Source: JAWKOK01 sp963698255 (GTDB lineage Bacteria; Chloroflexota; Anaerolineae; Caldilineales; Caldilineaceae). Taken from it: DNA of 64,000 nt. The notes beneath the pieces were generated by a model. The model searched no databases and was not told where the DNA came from. It worked only from the letters and a program-made list of their open reading frames with translations. Of the stretch, positions 43,591 to 55,186 are shown in pieces. Position 1 is the first letter of the stretch. The number at the start of each line of letters is the position of its first letter. Location of the stretch: positions 1 to 64,000 of the forward strand of contig CAVOQD010000004.1 in the NCBI GenBank assembly GCA_963698255.1. Reading direction: 5' to 3'. A program made the position numbers and the translations under genes.

Positions 43591-45426
43591 ATGACGACTG
43601 AGCCGAACGAACTTCCGCCCGAGGCGCCGCCTGAAGTGCAGCCGGAACAGAACCAAGCCAAGACTCTGGAAATTGAGTCTTGGCGTTTTGTGCTTATTGC
43701 CGTCGTTTTCACGGTCTTGGCTTTGCTGGTCATGTCACGCTTGGCGACATATCAATTGTGGGGCAGTGACAAGAGCGTCTGGTTGGACTATCTGCCCGAT
43801 GTCTATGTGCCACGCGGTACGATTGTTGACCGCGATGGCGAGTTGTTGGCCATCGATCGGTTCTTTGTCGATATCTCGGCGACGCCCTCCCAATTGGACG
43901 CAGAAGGACGTAGGGCTGCCGCCCAACAGTTGGCGGCCCTTGCCGGTCTCGATCCGACGAAAGTTCAGGCCGATCTGGCCGCTGCCGCCGATGGCGAGTA
44001 CGCTTTGCTGGCCAAGGAACTGGATCTGGCGGTCGGACAACGTATCGAAGCGCTGCAGCAGCAGCTCGAAGATGAGGGCGTCCTGGATCCGATCCACAGC
44101 ATTCACGTCCACTATGTGCCGAGCCGGTACTATCCCCAAGGCGAATTGGCCTGCCATATCGTCGGCATGGTCGGCATCGACAACCTGGACGAGGCCAAGC
44201 GCAAGGGGTACTACGGCACGGAAGGCTACTACAACAGCTTTCTCTGGCGAGACGGCGCAGAATTGCCGGGACGATCGTTTCAGGAACTATCGACTCTGCC
44301 GCCGGACACAACAAGATTTCTGCCGTCGGTGGCCGGCAATGATATCGTCCTCACCATCGACCGCACATTGCAGTGGATCATCGAGGATGAGTTAGCCAAG
44401 GCCATCGAGAAATACAGGGCCCAGAGCGGAAGCATCATCGTCATGGAGCCGGAGACCGGTGCGATTCTGGCCATGGCCAACGCACCGGATTTCGATCCGA
44501 ACAACTATGCCGAGGAAGACCCGCTCAATTTCGCCAATGCGTCGGTAAGCGCGCAGTACGAGCCGGGATCCATCTTCAAGATCATCACCATGGGCGCAGC
44601 CCTCGATGCGGGCCTGATCGAGCCGTCAACGATCTTCACCGATACCGGCTCGATCTCTCTGGGGCAACGGCTCTTTTTGAACAGCAATCGTACGGCTGTC
44701 GGCCGGGTGACCGTATCCGAGGCGCTGGCCCGCTCGCTCAACGTGGTGACCGTACAGATCGCCGCCGAGTTGGGCGAAGAGACCTTCTATCGGTACATTC
44801 AGCGCTTCGGTTTCGGGAGTCCGACCGAGGTCGATCTGTCGGGCGAGGTCTCCGGCGCGGTCAAGTGGCCCAACACCCTCGACTGGAGCCTGTCGGATCT
44901 CGGGGCCAATAGCTTCGGCCAGGGCTTGGCCGTGACGCCCTTGCAGATGGTCAGCGCTGCCGCTTCGATTGCCAATGGCGGCAAACTGATGCGCCCCTAC
45001 ATCGTGCAGGCCCGAATCCAGGACGACAAGTTGCTCTACACCGAACCGACGATGAAACACCGGGTCATCTCAGAGGCGGCCGCCCACGACCTGACTGAAA
45101 TGATGGTCAATGTCGTGGAGACCGGCGCCCCGGCCGCCCGTGTCGAAGGCTATCGCATCGCCGGCAAGACCGGCACAGCGCAGATTCCTACGCTGGACGG
45201 CTACACTGAGGATGAGACCATTGTCAGTTTTGTCGGGTTTGCTCCGGCTGACGATCCGCAGTTTGTCATGTTGATCAAGCTGGACCGGCCGGATCCGGAC
45301 ATCAGCCCGTGGGCTTCCTACACCGCTGCGCCGGCCTTCGCCCAGACTGCCGAACGGCTGCTCAAGCAGATGAACGTGCCGCCGGACGGTGTTCGTCTGG
45401 CAAGCATTGCACCTGAGACGGAGTGA
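43591..45426 (+). CDS. ftsI: Penicillin-binding protein, FtsI/PBP2-type transpeptidase
   Basis: A 611-residue septal class B PBP. One N-terminal membrane helix (VLIAVVFTVLALLVMSRL) is followed by the dimerisation domain beginning VPRGTIVDRDGELLA, then the transpeptidase domain: SIFK (in YEPGSIFKIITM), SLN (in ARSLNVVTVQ) and KTGTAQ. All three active-site motifs are intact. It crosslinks peptidoglycan with FtsW at the division site. The TGA overlaps a GTG start of murF. Confidence 0.95.
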   Translation: MTTEPNELPPEAPPEVQPEQNQAKTLEIESWRFVLIAVVFTVLALLVMSRLATYQLWGSDKSVWLDYLPDVYVPRGTIVDRDGELLAIDRFFVDISATPSQLDAEGRRAAAQQLAALAGLDPTKVQADLAAAADGEYALLAKELDLAVGQRIEALQQQLEDEGVLDPIHSIHVHYVPSRYYPQGELACHIVGMVGIDNLDEAKRKGYYGTEGYYNSFLWRDGAELPGRSFQELSTLPPDTTRFLPSVAGNDIVLTIDRTLQWIIEDELAKAIEKYRAQSGSIIVMEPETGAILAMANAPDFDPNNYAEEDPLNFANASVSAQYEPGSIFKIITMGAALDAGLIEPSTIFTDTGSISLGQRLFLNSNRTAVGRVTVSEALARSLNVVTVQIAAELGEETFYRYIQRFGFGSPTEVDLSGEVSGAVKWPNTLDWSLSDLGANSFGQGLAVTPLQMVSAAASIANGGKLMRPYIVQARIQDDKLLYTEPTMKHRVISEAAAHDLTEMMVNVVETGAPAARVEGYRIAGKTGTAQIPTLDGYTEDETIVSFVGFAPADDPQFVMLIKLDRPDPDISPWASYTAAPAFAQTAERLLKQMNVPPDGVRLASIAPETE

Positions 45427-46979
45427 GCATGGGCGCAGTCGTGTCGACCAAGATCACCCAGCATACGATCTGGCAGGCGCTCACCGGTGAGTTGCCGCCT
45501 CTGGCATTGACTCCCTGGCCGATTCAGCGAGCCGTGCTGGACAGCCGAGATGTCGGCCCAGGCGATCTCTTCGTCGCCCTGGTCGGCGAGAATACGGACG
45601 GGCACAACTATCTCGAAAGCGTGCTGACAGCCGGCGCAGCGGCGATTATCTGCGAGGAGCGGGGACGGGAGATCGCCAAGGCCCACGGCGGCGCCATCAT
45701 CGACTGTCGGGCCGGGCGATGGGCGCATCAGCCAATCATTCCCGCCAGCGCGGGCCGAGGCAAGCCGCTGGTCTACATTGTCGACGATGCGGTCGTTGGC
45801 CTGCAGCGGATCGGCGGCTTTCAGCGAATCCATCGTTGCCGCCCGGATCTGCGGGTGATTGGCATTACGGGCAGCGTGGGAAAAACAACCACCAAGGAGG
45901 TTGTGGCCGCGGTTTTGCGCCGTCGCTTTGACACCTATCACTCTCCAGGCAATCTCAACAGCGATCAGGGACTGCCCCTTTCTCTGCTGGGATTGGGCGT
46001 TGAACACGAGTGCGCGGTGTTGGAGATGGGCATGACTTATCTGGGCGAGATCGCGCAGATCTGCACGTTGGCACGGCCGCAGATCGGGGTTGTAACCAAC
46101 ATCGCCCCTGTGCACATGAGCCGTCTTGGCACGATTGAGCGCATTCAGCAGGCCAAGGCCGAACTGGTCAAGGCCCTGCCCGACGCCGATGCCGGCGGCA
46201 CAGCCATCCTCAACTGGGACGATGATCTGGTGCGTGAGATGTCGGAGTGGACGGCGGCCAAGGTCTTTCGCTACGGTCTGACGCCTGAGGCCGATCTGTG
46301 GGCCGATCAGATTGAAAGCGCCGGCATGGACGGCATTCACTTCCGGTTTCACTATCGGCCAGAGGCTGGGGCATCGGTTGACTCGCTGCATGTGCGGGTT
46401 CCGCTGCTGGGGCGACACAGTGTACACACGGCGCTGCGCGCGGCCGCCGTCGGCCTGGTCCAAGGGCTGAGTTGGGACGAGATTGTCGCCGGTCTGCAAA
46501 ATTTGCCCGGTCAACTGCGTCTGGTCGTGATTCCCGGTATCAACGATTGCACCATCATCGATGACACGTACAATGCCAGTCCGACGAGCACGATAGCCGC
46601 GCTCAATCTGTTGGCCGATCTGACGCCTGAGTCCGGCGGACGACGTGTCGCAGTTCTGGGCGATATGCTGGAACTGGGCGATATGACCGACGATGGCCAC
46701 AAGATGGTCGGCCGTCGTGCCGCCGGCGTCGTCGATCTGCTGGTGACGGTCGGCGAACTGGGGCGCGGTATTGCCGACGAGGCGAGGCTGATCGGCCTCA
46801 GTCAAGATAAATTGAAAGTGATGTCCAACGCCGATGATGCGATCAACCTGCTCAACGAGCAGCTTCGGCAGGATGACATGGTTCTGGTCAAGGGCAGCCG
46901 GGCCATCGGGATGGAGCGGATCGTGGCCGCAATCACGGTCGATGACACCAACGAACCTCCGTCAACGCATCGTCATTAG
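45423..46979 (+). CDS. murF: UDP-N-acetylmuramoyl-tripeptide-D-alanyl-D-alanine ligase
   Basis: Cytoplasmic Mur ligase that adds D-Ala-D-Ala to UDP-MurNAc-tripeptide. P-loop is GITGSVGKTTTKEVV, then EMGMTYLGEIAQIC, GVVTNIAPVHMSRLG and DDTYNASPTSTIAAL, which distinguish MurF from MurE. 518 residues, a little over the usual 450-480, with extra sequence before the P-loop. Start GTG 45423 overlaps the PBP stop; ATG 45429 is an alternative. No murE sits before it, which is unusual. Confidence 0.94.
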   Translation: MSMGAVVSTKITQHTIWQALTGELPPLALTPWPIQRAVLDSRDVGPGDLFVALVGENTDGHNYLESVLTAGAAAIICEERGREIAKAHGGAIIDCRAGRWAHQPIIPASAGRGKPLVYIVDDAVVGLQRIGGFQRIHRCRPDLRVIGITGSVGKTTTKEVVAAVLRRRFDTYHSPGNLNSDQGLPLSLLGLGVEHECAVLEMGMTYLGEIAQICTLARPQIGVVTNIAPVHMSRLGTIERIQQAKAELVKALPDADAGGTAILNWDDDLVREMSEWTAAKVFRYGLTPEADLWADQIESAGMDGIHFRFHYRPEAGASVDSLHVRVPLLGRHSVHTALRAAAVGLVQGLSWDEIVAGLQNLPGQLRLVVIPGINDCTIIDDTYNASPTSTIAALNLLADLTPESGGRRVAVLGDMLELGDMTDDGHKMVGRRAAGVVDLLVTVGELGRGIADEARLIGLSQDKLKVMSNADDAINLLNEQLRQDDMVLVKGSRAIGMERIVAAITVDDTNEPPSTHRH

Positions 46980-47035
46980 AGCATCATTCCGTACGCAGTT
47001 ATCGCGTGCGTCACTGAGGTGAGGACACCCGTTTC

Positions 47036-48039
47036 ATGCCATATGCGCTCACGCTGGGCACGGTCAGTTTTTTTATCGCCGTCATCTGGGGCAAGCCGCT
47101 GATCGCCCTGTTGAAGCGATTCGGAATCGGCAAACAGATCCGCATCGATCAGCCGGACCGACATCAGGTGAAGACGGGAACGCCGACCATGGGCGGCGTG
47201 CTGATTGTGGTTCCGGTTTGCTCATCACCGGCGTGTTGAACGTGGCGGACCTCTGGGGGCTGAACGCAATTGGCCAGAGTACGTTGATTCTTTTCTTCTG
47301 TCTGGCTTCGTACGCTCTGCTCGGGGCCATCGATGATTGGCAGGGGATCAAGGGGATTCGTGGCCAAGGCGAGGGCATGAGTCCTCGCATGAAGAGCAGC
47401 TTTCAGATCATTTTCGCGACGCTGATCGGGGTTGTGCTCTACTACGGGCCGCCGAACTGGGATTATGTCGGTGTGCCGGGTGTGGCTGATTTTTACCGCA
47501 TCGGACCGCTGATCATTCCGGTCACGATCTTCATTCTGGTGGGTATGAGCAATGCGATCAACCTGACGGATGGTGTGGACAGCTTGGCCGGCAGCGTCAG
47601 CAGCATCGCCTTTGCCTGCTATGGATTGATTGCCTTCCTCCAGAATCAGATCTACCTGGCGGCATTTTGTTACACATTGGTGGGTGCGCTGCTGGCGTTT
47701 CTCTGGTACAACGCCCACCCCGCTCAGCTATTCATGGGCGATACCGGCAGCCTGGCGCTGGGCGCGACGCTGGGCCTGGTCGCCATCATGACCGGACAGT
47801 GGCTGCTCTTGCCGATTGTGGGTTTCGTCTTTGTTGCCGAAACGTTGAGCGTCATGATTCAGGTGAGCTATTTTAAGTTGACCCGGCGCATGTACGGCGA
47901 AGGCCGGCGAGTCTTTCGTATGACGCCGCTTCATCACCACTTCGAACTGATGGGCTGGAGTGAGATGCAGGTGAAGGAGCGCTTCTGGTTGATCAGCGTA
48001 TTGAGCGGCATGTTGGGTGTGGCATTGGCATTGTTATAA
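47036..48039 (+). CDS. mraY: Phospho-N-acetylmuramoyl-pentapeptide transferase (one-base frame break)
   Basis: Integral membrane enzyme making lipid I from UDP-MurNAc-pentapeptide and undecaprenyl phosphate. Early motif TGTPTMGGVLIVVPV; after the break come DDWQGIKGIRGQGEGM (two catalytic-site Asp), NAINLTDGVDSLAG, HPAQLFMGDTGSLALG and HHHFELMGW. The break near 47217 (CCGGTTTGCTC) needs one base added, most simply a T in the T-run, to join VVPV to LLITGVLN. About 335 residues after repair. AGGTGAGG precedes ATG 47036. Confidence 0.93.
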
Positions 48040-48161
48040 GCCGGTTATTCGGATATCGTGGGATTGTCGACGAGTAGGTGAATATCTGCCGGCGCATGTG
48101 ATCGCTTCACTGCATTGAAGCGGGCGTTGGACTGAAACCGTACTTGCCGAGGAGTAACCTG

Positions 48162-49798
<1,637 letters not shown>

Positions 49799-49803
49799 GG
49801 ACC

Positions 49804-51213
49804 ATGGTTGCGAAAACAGCGCCGTCAAAATCGACAAATACACAAACATCAAAGCCGGCCAAGCGGCGCCGGCCAATCTGAAGGCGCGTGGCGGATACGA
49901 TTGGGGGCTGCTGGCTGTGGTGATGGCGCTGCTGACGGTGGGGCTGATCATGGTCTTCAGCGCTAGCTACGCACGTGCGCTTGTGGGCTTCGGCAGTCCG
50001 TTCTATTTCATTGCTCGCCAGATAATGTGGACCGGACTGGGGTTGGCGGCTTTGATCATTGCAGCGAATGTCAACTATACTCTCCTGGAGCGATTCAGCA
50101 TTCCGCTGATGGGGCTGGCGCTGTTGATGTTGTTGGCGGTGATTCCCTTCGGTACGGAGACCTACGGCGCTGTACGTACGCTGCTGGGCGGTAGTGTGCA
50201 GCCCAGCGAACCGGCCAAGATCGTGATCATCATCTATGTCAGCGCCTGGTTGGCCAGCAAGGGCTCACTGATTCAGAATGTGCGCGTCGGACTTGTTCCC
50301 TTCAGCGTGCTGATGGGCATTGTCACCGTCTTGATTGTGACCCAGCCCGACATCAGTACGGCGATCCTGATCGTGACCACAGCGTCGCTCATGTTCTTCA
50401 TCGCCGGCGCCAAGATGCGGCAGCTACTGGTCATCGGCATCGGCATCGCGGTCACGTTCGCCCTGGTGATCAACTACAGCGACTACGCCGGGGGACGTGT
50501 AGCCAGATATTGGGATGGACTCCAGAATCCGTTGGAGAGCGCCGAATGGCAGGCTGTCCAGAGCGTTCAGGCAATGATCAACGGCGGCCCGGTCGGCGTA
50601 GGGATCGGCAACAGCGTGGCCAAATTGCCGGGCTATCTGCCGGTCAGTTGGAGCGACAATATCTTCGCAATTATCGGTGAGGAACTCGGTCTTCTGGGCG
50701 CCTTGTTTGTCATCCTGCTCTTTGCGACTCTTTGCCTACCGCGGCCTGCGCATCGCGCTGTTGTCGCCGGACAGTTTTGGCACGTTGTTGGCTACGGGCA
50801 TCACTTCGATAGTCGTCTTGCAGGCGCTGCTCAACGCCGCGGTGGTCGTGGCTGTGGCACCGGCCACCGGCGTCACATTGCCCTTCATCAGCTATGGCGG
50901 CAGTTCATTGGTCACGCTCTTGGGTGCGGTCGGTATCTTGCTCAGCATCAGTCGATATAGCAGCCAGGTCGCCGCCACGGGCGGGGGCTCAGGAAATATG
51001 GCCTATGCGCGTTTTAATTTCGGGTGGCGGGACGGGGGGGCACGTCTATCCCGCTCTGGCCGTCGCGGAACAACTCAATCGAGCCGTAGCAAGTCAGGCG
51101 GCAAGTCAGCTTCCGCCAAGCCAAGCTCGCGGCGCAAACCCGCTGCCGGTGCAAAGCGACGAACAGCAACCCGCAAGCAGCGGACCGGTACACGACGGAT
51201 CACAGCCCGCTGA
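49804..51213 (+). CDS. ftsW: FtsW lipid II polymerase (frame broken; long basic tail overlapping murG)
   Basis: SEDS-family glycosyltransferase of the divisome with about ten membrane helices. Motifs: YDWGLLAVVMALLTVGLIMV, FSASYARAL, LLGGSVQPSEPAKIVIIIY, LVTQPDIS-like VTQPDISTAILI, LPVSWSDNIFAIIGEELGL and VTLPFISYGGSSLV. A break near 50727 (TTTGCGACTC) needs one base removed. ATG 49804 gives a Lys/Thr/Ser-rich leader (MVAKTAPSKSTNTQ) if one base is missing near 49874; otherwise the frame from 49725 applies. After SISRYSSQ the frame continues 80 residues as a Ser/Lys/Arg-rich tail that overlaps murG by 209 bases. Confidence 0.9.
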
Positions 51214-52306
51214 CGGCGAAATCGCCGAAGTGCTTTGGGTAGGCAGCGTCGGCGGCATGGAGCAGGCGCTGGTAGAACGGGCGGGAATCGCCTATCGGGG
51301 CATCAACACCGGCCAGATTCGTGGCATCAACCCGCTGAAGGCGCTCTCCAATGTCGGCAAGATGGCAAAGGGCGTGCAGGAAAGCCTGGCTGTGCTGGCG
51401 GCCTTTGGCCCGGATGTCTGTCTGGTGACCGGCGGATACGTCTGCGCACCGATGGCCGTTGCCTGTCGAATGCGCCGTGTGCCGGTGATGATCTATCTGC
51501 CCGATATGTCGCCGGGGGCCAGCATTCGTTCGCTGAGCCGGCTGGCCGACCGGGTGGCGGTCAGCTTTCCGGAGGTGGCGCCCTTCTTCGGCGGCGAAGC
51601 GCCCGAAGGCAAGGCAGTCGTGACGGGGTACCCGGTGCGGCAGGAACTGGTCGACGCCGCAAGCGATCGACAGGGCAGCCGCCGGCGACTGTCCGAAGCG
51701 TTGGGTCAATCGCTGGGCAGTCGGAGCAGCCAGCCGGCTGATGAGCAGATTGATGCTGAAAATGAACTGAAACTGGTGTTGGTTTGGGGCGGCAGCCAGG
51801 GTTCCCGGACGATCAATCAGTCCGTCTGGGATGCACTGCCGGCGCTTCTGCCCCACGCCCATATTGTGCATGTAGTCGGCACACGCGATTGGCCGCTCTA
51901 CGAAGCGTATGCCGAATCACATCCGCTAACTGAGTATGTGGATCGCTATCACCCGGTGGCCTATTTGCACGAGACCATGCCGTTGGCCCTGGCTGCCGCT
52001 GACATCACCGTGGCCCGAGCAGGGGCCAGCAGTCTGGGCGAATTCCCGGTGGCCCATCTGCCGTCGATTCTTGTGCCGTTGCCCTTTGCGGGCGTGAACC
52101 AGCAGGCCAACGCCGATCTGCTGGCCGGCCACGGGGCCGCCATCGTCATTGAAGATGCGGATCTGCCGTCGCAACTGGCCCCTGAACTGCTGGCCTTGTT
52201 GGCAGATGATGCCAGGCGAAAGCAAATGGAGGAGAACGCCGCCGCACTGGCCAAACCGGATGCCGCTCTTCAGATCGCAAGGGCGCTGGCGGCGCTAAAA
52301 AAATGA
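51005..52306 (+). CDS. murG: UDP-GlcNAc:lipid I N-acetylglucosaminyltransferase with unusual N-terminal insertion
   Basis: Peripheral GT28 enzyme turning lipid I into lipid II. Starts MRVLISGGGTGGHVYPALAV (ATG 51005), with VTGGYVCAPMAVAC, VLVWGGSQGSRTINQ and the donor-site VARAGASSLGEFPVAHLPS. It is intact at 433 residues, about 70 more than typical: about 40 low-complexity residues (Ala/Ser/Gln/Pro-rich, roughly 51075-51215) separate VAEQLN from VLWVGS, and another short Ser/Gln-rich insert lies near 51690-51760. The first insertion coincides with the region where the ftsW tail overlaps in another frame. Confidence 0.93.
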   Translation: MRVLISGGGTGGHVYPALAVAEQLNRAVASQAASQLPPSQARGANPLPVQSDEQQPASSGPVHDGSQPADGEIAEVLWVGSVGGMEQALVERAGIAYRGINTGQIRGINPLKALSNVGKMAKGVQESLAVLAAFGPDVCLVTGGYVCAPMAVACRMRRVPVMIYLPDMSPGASIRSLSRLADRVAVSFPEVAPFFGGEAPEGKAVVTGYPVRQELVDAASDRQGSRRRLSEALGQSLGSRSSQPADEQIDAENELKLVLVWGGSQGSRTINQSVWDALPALLPHAHIVHVVGTRDWPLYEAYAESHPLTEYVDRYHPVAYLHETMPLALAAADITVARAGASSLGEFPVAHLPSILVPLPFAGVNQQANADLLAGHGAAIVIEDADLPSQLAPELLALLADDARRKQMEENAAALAKPDAALQIARALAALKK

Positions 52307-52350
52307 ACGCCAATACGAAACGACATCGCGTGACATGAACGGACACCATC

Positions 52351-53019
52351 ATGGTTGATCAACTGCAGGTTGCCATTGCCTTCCTGCTCTACATGTTCGT
52401 CTTTGGCTGGATCGGGTGGCGCCGTGGGATGAACCGGGAGTTGATCGTACTGATCACCTCGGTGGTCACGTTGATCATCGTGCGCTTGCAGGGTGATACG
52501 CTGGTCAAGATCGCCAATCTGGGCTGGCAACTGTTCAATATGATTCTCTCAGGCGGATTGAGCGATTCCGGCGGCACGGACACGGCATCGACGACATCAA
52601 CGGCATCGACGACTCCGTTGATTACGACATGCAGCGACACGGTGACGACCTGCAATGCGCCGGGCTATCTGTTTCTGTTTTGGGTCTCTGTGGTGATCTT
52701 CGCCTATGTAATTGGCACGGTCTATGTTAAAAGTAGTCCATCAAATGGATGGGCTGTTTTGATCGGCATCGCCAACGGCTTTGTATACGCGTCGGTCGTG
52801 TTGCCCAGGCTCTTTGCACTGATCAATCCAAGCGCTGTCGATCTCGGCGAGCCGATCATTCTTGATTCCTTGATGGATCTGATTCGCGCTGCATGGACAT
52901 CGATCAGCGGCGTGATCAGTGGGCTTTGGGCAAGTGTGGGTTCGTTACAGCCCTACCTCCTTCTGCTGTTCCTGATCATTTTGGTCGTGGGGGCGGCAAG
53001 CACGCTTCGCAAGGGGTAG
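52351..53019 (+). CDS. Multi-span membrane protein in the dcw cluster (CvpA-like?)
   Basis: A 222-residue membrane protein with about five predicted helices. The opening VAIAFLLYMFVFGWIGWRRG followed by a second helix resembles CvpA-type proteins, but the match is weak. A Thr/Ser-rich loop (STASTTPLITTC) sits between helices two and three. It ends with LLLLFLIILVVGAASTLRKG. It lies between murG and murC, next to a second protein of the same sort. I do not assign a function; position suggests an envelope or division role. Confidence 0.7.
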   Translation: MVDQLQVAIAFLLYMFVFGWIGWRRGMNRELIVLITSVVTLIIVRLQGDTLVKIANLGWQLFNMILSGGLSDSGGTDTASTTSTASTTPLITTCSDTVTTCNAPGYLFLFWVSVVIFAYVIGTVYVKSSPSNGWAVLIGIANGFVYASVVLPRLFALINPSAVDLGEPIILDSLMDLIRAAWTSISGVISGLWASVGSLQPYLLLLFLIILVVGAASTLRKG

Positions 53020-53095
53020 GAATTTGAGGCCAAACGATTTCGTGGAGCGCCTTTCCTTACACACAGCGTGTCACAAATGGACGAGATGATTGAGC

Positions 53096-53698
53096 ATGGG
53101 TCCTGTTGAGGGGTTTTACCTATCGATAGCCGGCATTGTTGTGCTGATTGGCTTGGCACGAGGCTACAAAAAAGAGCTAGGCAACACGTTGGTCTTTATC
53201 GGTGCGGTCCTGATTTTCGCCGCACTCTATGAAATCGCCTGGGATCAGATGATCACAATCTCCGGCGCTGTCCTGTCGGATGAGAATGTAGACATCTTTT
53301 TGAGCGCCGCACTCTCGATCATCTTTGTGGCCATTGTTTTTGCCAGCTATGCGGGACGTACGCTTGATTTTGAAGGCAAGCCTGCCCCGGCGCCAGGCGG
53401 CTTTTTCATCACGCTGGCAGTGGCATCGGTCAACGGCTATCTGGTTGCCGGCACGCTCTGGTTTTTCCAGGCGATTTTCAACTATCCGATCCGTCTTGTT
53501 TTCGACTGGTTCGTACCGCGGGTGCCGGAATGTCAGCAGGCGGCACTGCTCGCCAATGACTTGACCGCCTCAACGGCCTGTGTCCGGGAATTCATTGCCA
53601 CTGGCCAGCCGATGATGTGGCCGCCGGTCCTCTTTCCCAGCGCGATCTTTTGGGCGATTCCGCTGGCCATCATGATCATACTGAAAGTGCGTGGGTAG
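53096..53698 (+). CDS. Second membrane protein in the dcw cluster (CvpA-like?)
   Basis: A 200-residue protein with about four helices. It opens GFYLSIAGIVVLIGLARGYK, which has the same helix-then-arginine layout as the preceding gene, so the two may be distant paralogues. Other helices are ALSIIFVAIVFASYAG and FFITLAVASVNGYLVAG. ATG 53096 is chosen; TTG 53090 is possible. The stop directly precedes murC with one base between. No known function. Confidence 0.7.
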   Translation: MGPVEGFYLSIAGIVVLIGLARGYKKELGNTLVFIGAVLIFAALYEIAWDQMITISGAVLSDENVDIFLSAALSIIFVAIVFASYAGRTLDFEGKPAPAPGGFFITLAVASVNGYLVAGTLWFFQAIFNYPIRLVFDWFVPRVPECQQAALLANDLTASTACVREFIATGQPMMWPPVLFPSAIFWAIPLAIMIILKVRG

Positions 53699-53701
53699 CC
53701 G

Positions 53702-55181
53702 ATGTCCGAGGTGAAGGAACGGGGAACAGACTCAGGTCGAAGCTGGCAAACACGGCTCGCGTCAGGCGATCCGGCGCTGCATGTCCACCTGATCGGCATT
53801 GGCGGCGCCGGACTCAGCGCCATTGCCACGGTGCTCTTGCAGATGGGCCTCACCGTCAGCGGCAGCGATCGGCAGACCAGCGCCAATACCGACCGCCTTG
53901 CTGCGTTGGGAGCGACGCTCTTTTTTGAGCAGATTGCAGCCAATCTGACCGCTTCGCCGGCTGCTGACGGCGCCGCTGGACCCGATGTGGTTGGACCCGA
54001 TGTGGTGCTGATCAGCAGCGCCATCGACAGCGGCAACCCGGAGCGACAGGCAGCCGAAGCGATGGGGCTGCCTGTGGTCAAGCGCAGCGAATTCTTGCCT
54101 GCATTGCTGGCCCAGCGAGAGCTGTTGGCCGTGGCCGGCACCCACGGCAAGAGCACGACGACCTCGATGATCGTCAAGATCCTGCGCGATGCCGGCGTCG
54201 ATGCCGGCTATATCATCGGCGCCCATCTGCCCGGATATGGCAACGCCGCCGCTGGCACGTCACCCTACTTCGTCATTGAAGCCGACGAATATGACCACAT
54301 GTTTTTGGGGCTGAAGCCCAAGGTCGCGGTGATCACGAATGTGGAGTGGGATCATCCCGATTGCTACCCGACGCCGGGCAGCTTCCGACGGGCATTTATG
54401 CAATTCGTCGACGCGGTTGACCGCGAGGGGATGGTCGTCTCCTGTGCCGACAACCCCGGCGCCGAGCAGGTGCGAGCCTACCAGGCCACCCGCGGAGCCA
54501 AGTGGATCACGTATGGCGTCGAAAAAGGCGCTGATCTGCGGGCCACATCGGTGGAGGCGCTCAACGGCAACGGCGTTTCGGCCAGCCTGATCTGGTGGAA
54601 TGCGCCGCTGGGGCGGCTCGAGTTGCAGGCGCCTGGTCTGCACAATGTTCAGAATGCCATGGCCGCGCTGCTGGTGGCCGGCTGGTGCAATGTGTCGATG
54701 GACGAGGCTCGAGACAGCCTGGCGACCTTCCAGGGCACGGCACGCCGTTTTGAATACAAGGGTGAGGCCAAAGGCGTGACCGTTGTCGATGACTACGCCC
54801 ACCATCCGACCGAAGTCGAGGCGACGCTGGCCGCCGCCCGCAGTTGTTATCCGGATGTGCGCATTTGGGCTGTCTTCCAGCCCCACACGTTCAGCCGCAC
54901 ACAGCGTATGCTCTATCGAATGGGCGACGCCTTTCACGACGCCGATCAGGTGATCGTGACCGACATCTACGCAGCACGCGAGATCGACGACGGCAGTGTC
55001 AGCGCTGAGGAGCTAGTTGCCGCCAGCGAACACCGGTCGATCTGTCATCTGTCCGGATCTGGAGACGGTGAGCGATTACCTTTATGAGCATGTGTCGGAC
55101 GGCGATCTGGTGATCACATTGGGCGCCGGCGACGGATACAAGATCGGCGAGATGTTGCTCAATCGATTGAGCGACAGCTAA
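53702..55181 (+). CDS. murC: UDP-N-acetylmuramate-L-alanine ligase (one-base frame break)
   Basis: First Mur ligase, adding L-Ala to UDP-MurNAc. HLIGIGGAGLSAIA at the start, P-loop AVAGTHGKSTTTSMIV, then VIEADEYDHMFLGLKP, NVEWDHPDCYP and VDDYAHHPTEVEATL. Near 55055 (CTGTCCGGATCTG) one base must be removed to reach DLETVSDYLYEHVSDGD and the family C-terminus LVITLGAGDGYKIGEML. About 493 residues after repair. The end is five bases before murB. Confidence 0.94.
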
Positions 55182-55186
55182 CAGCG

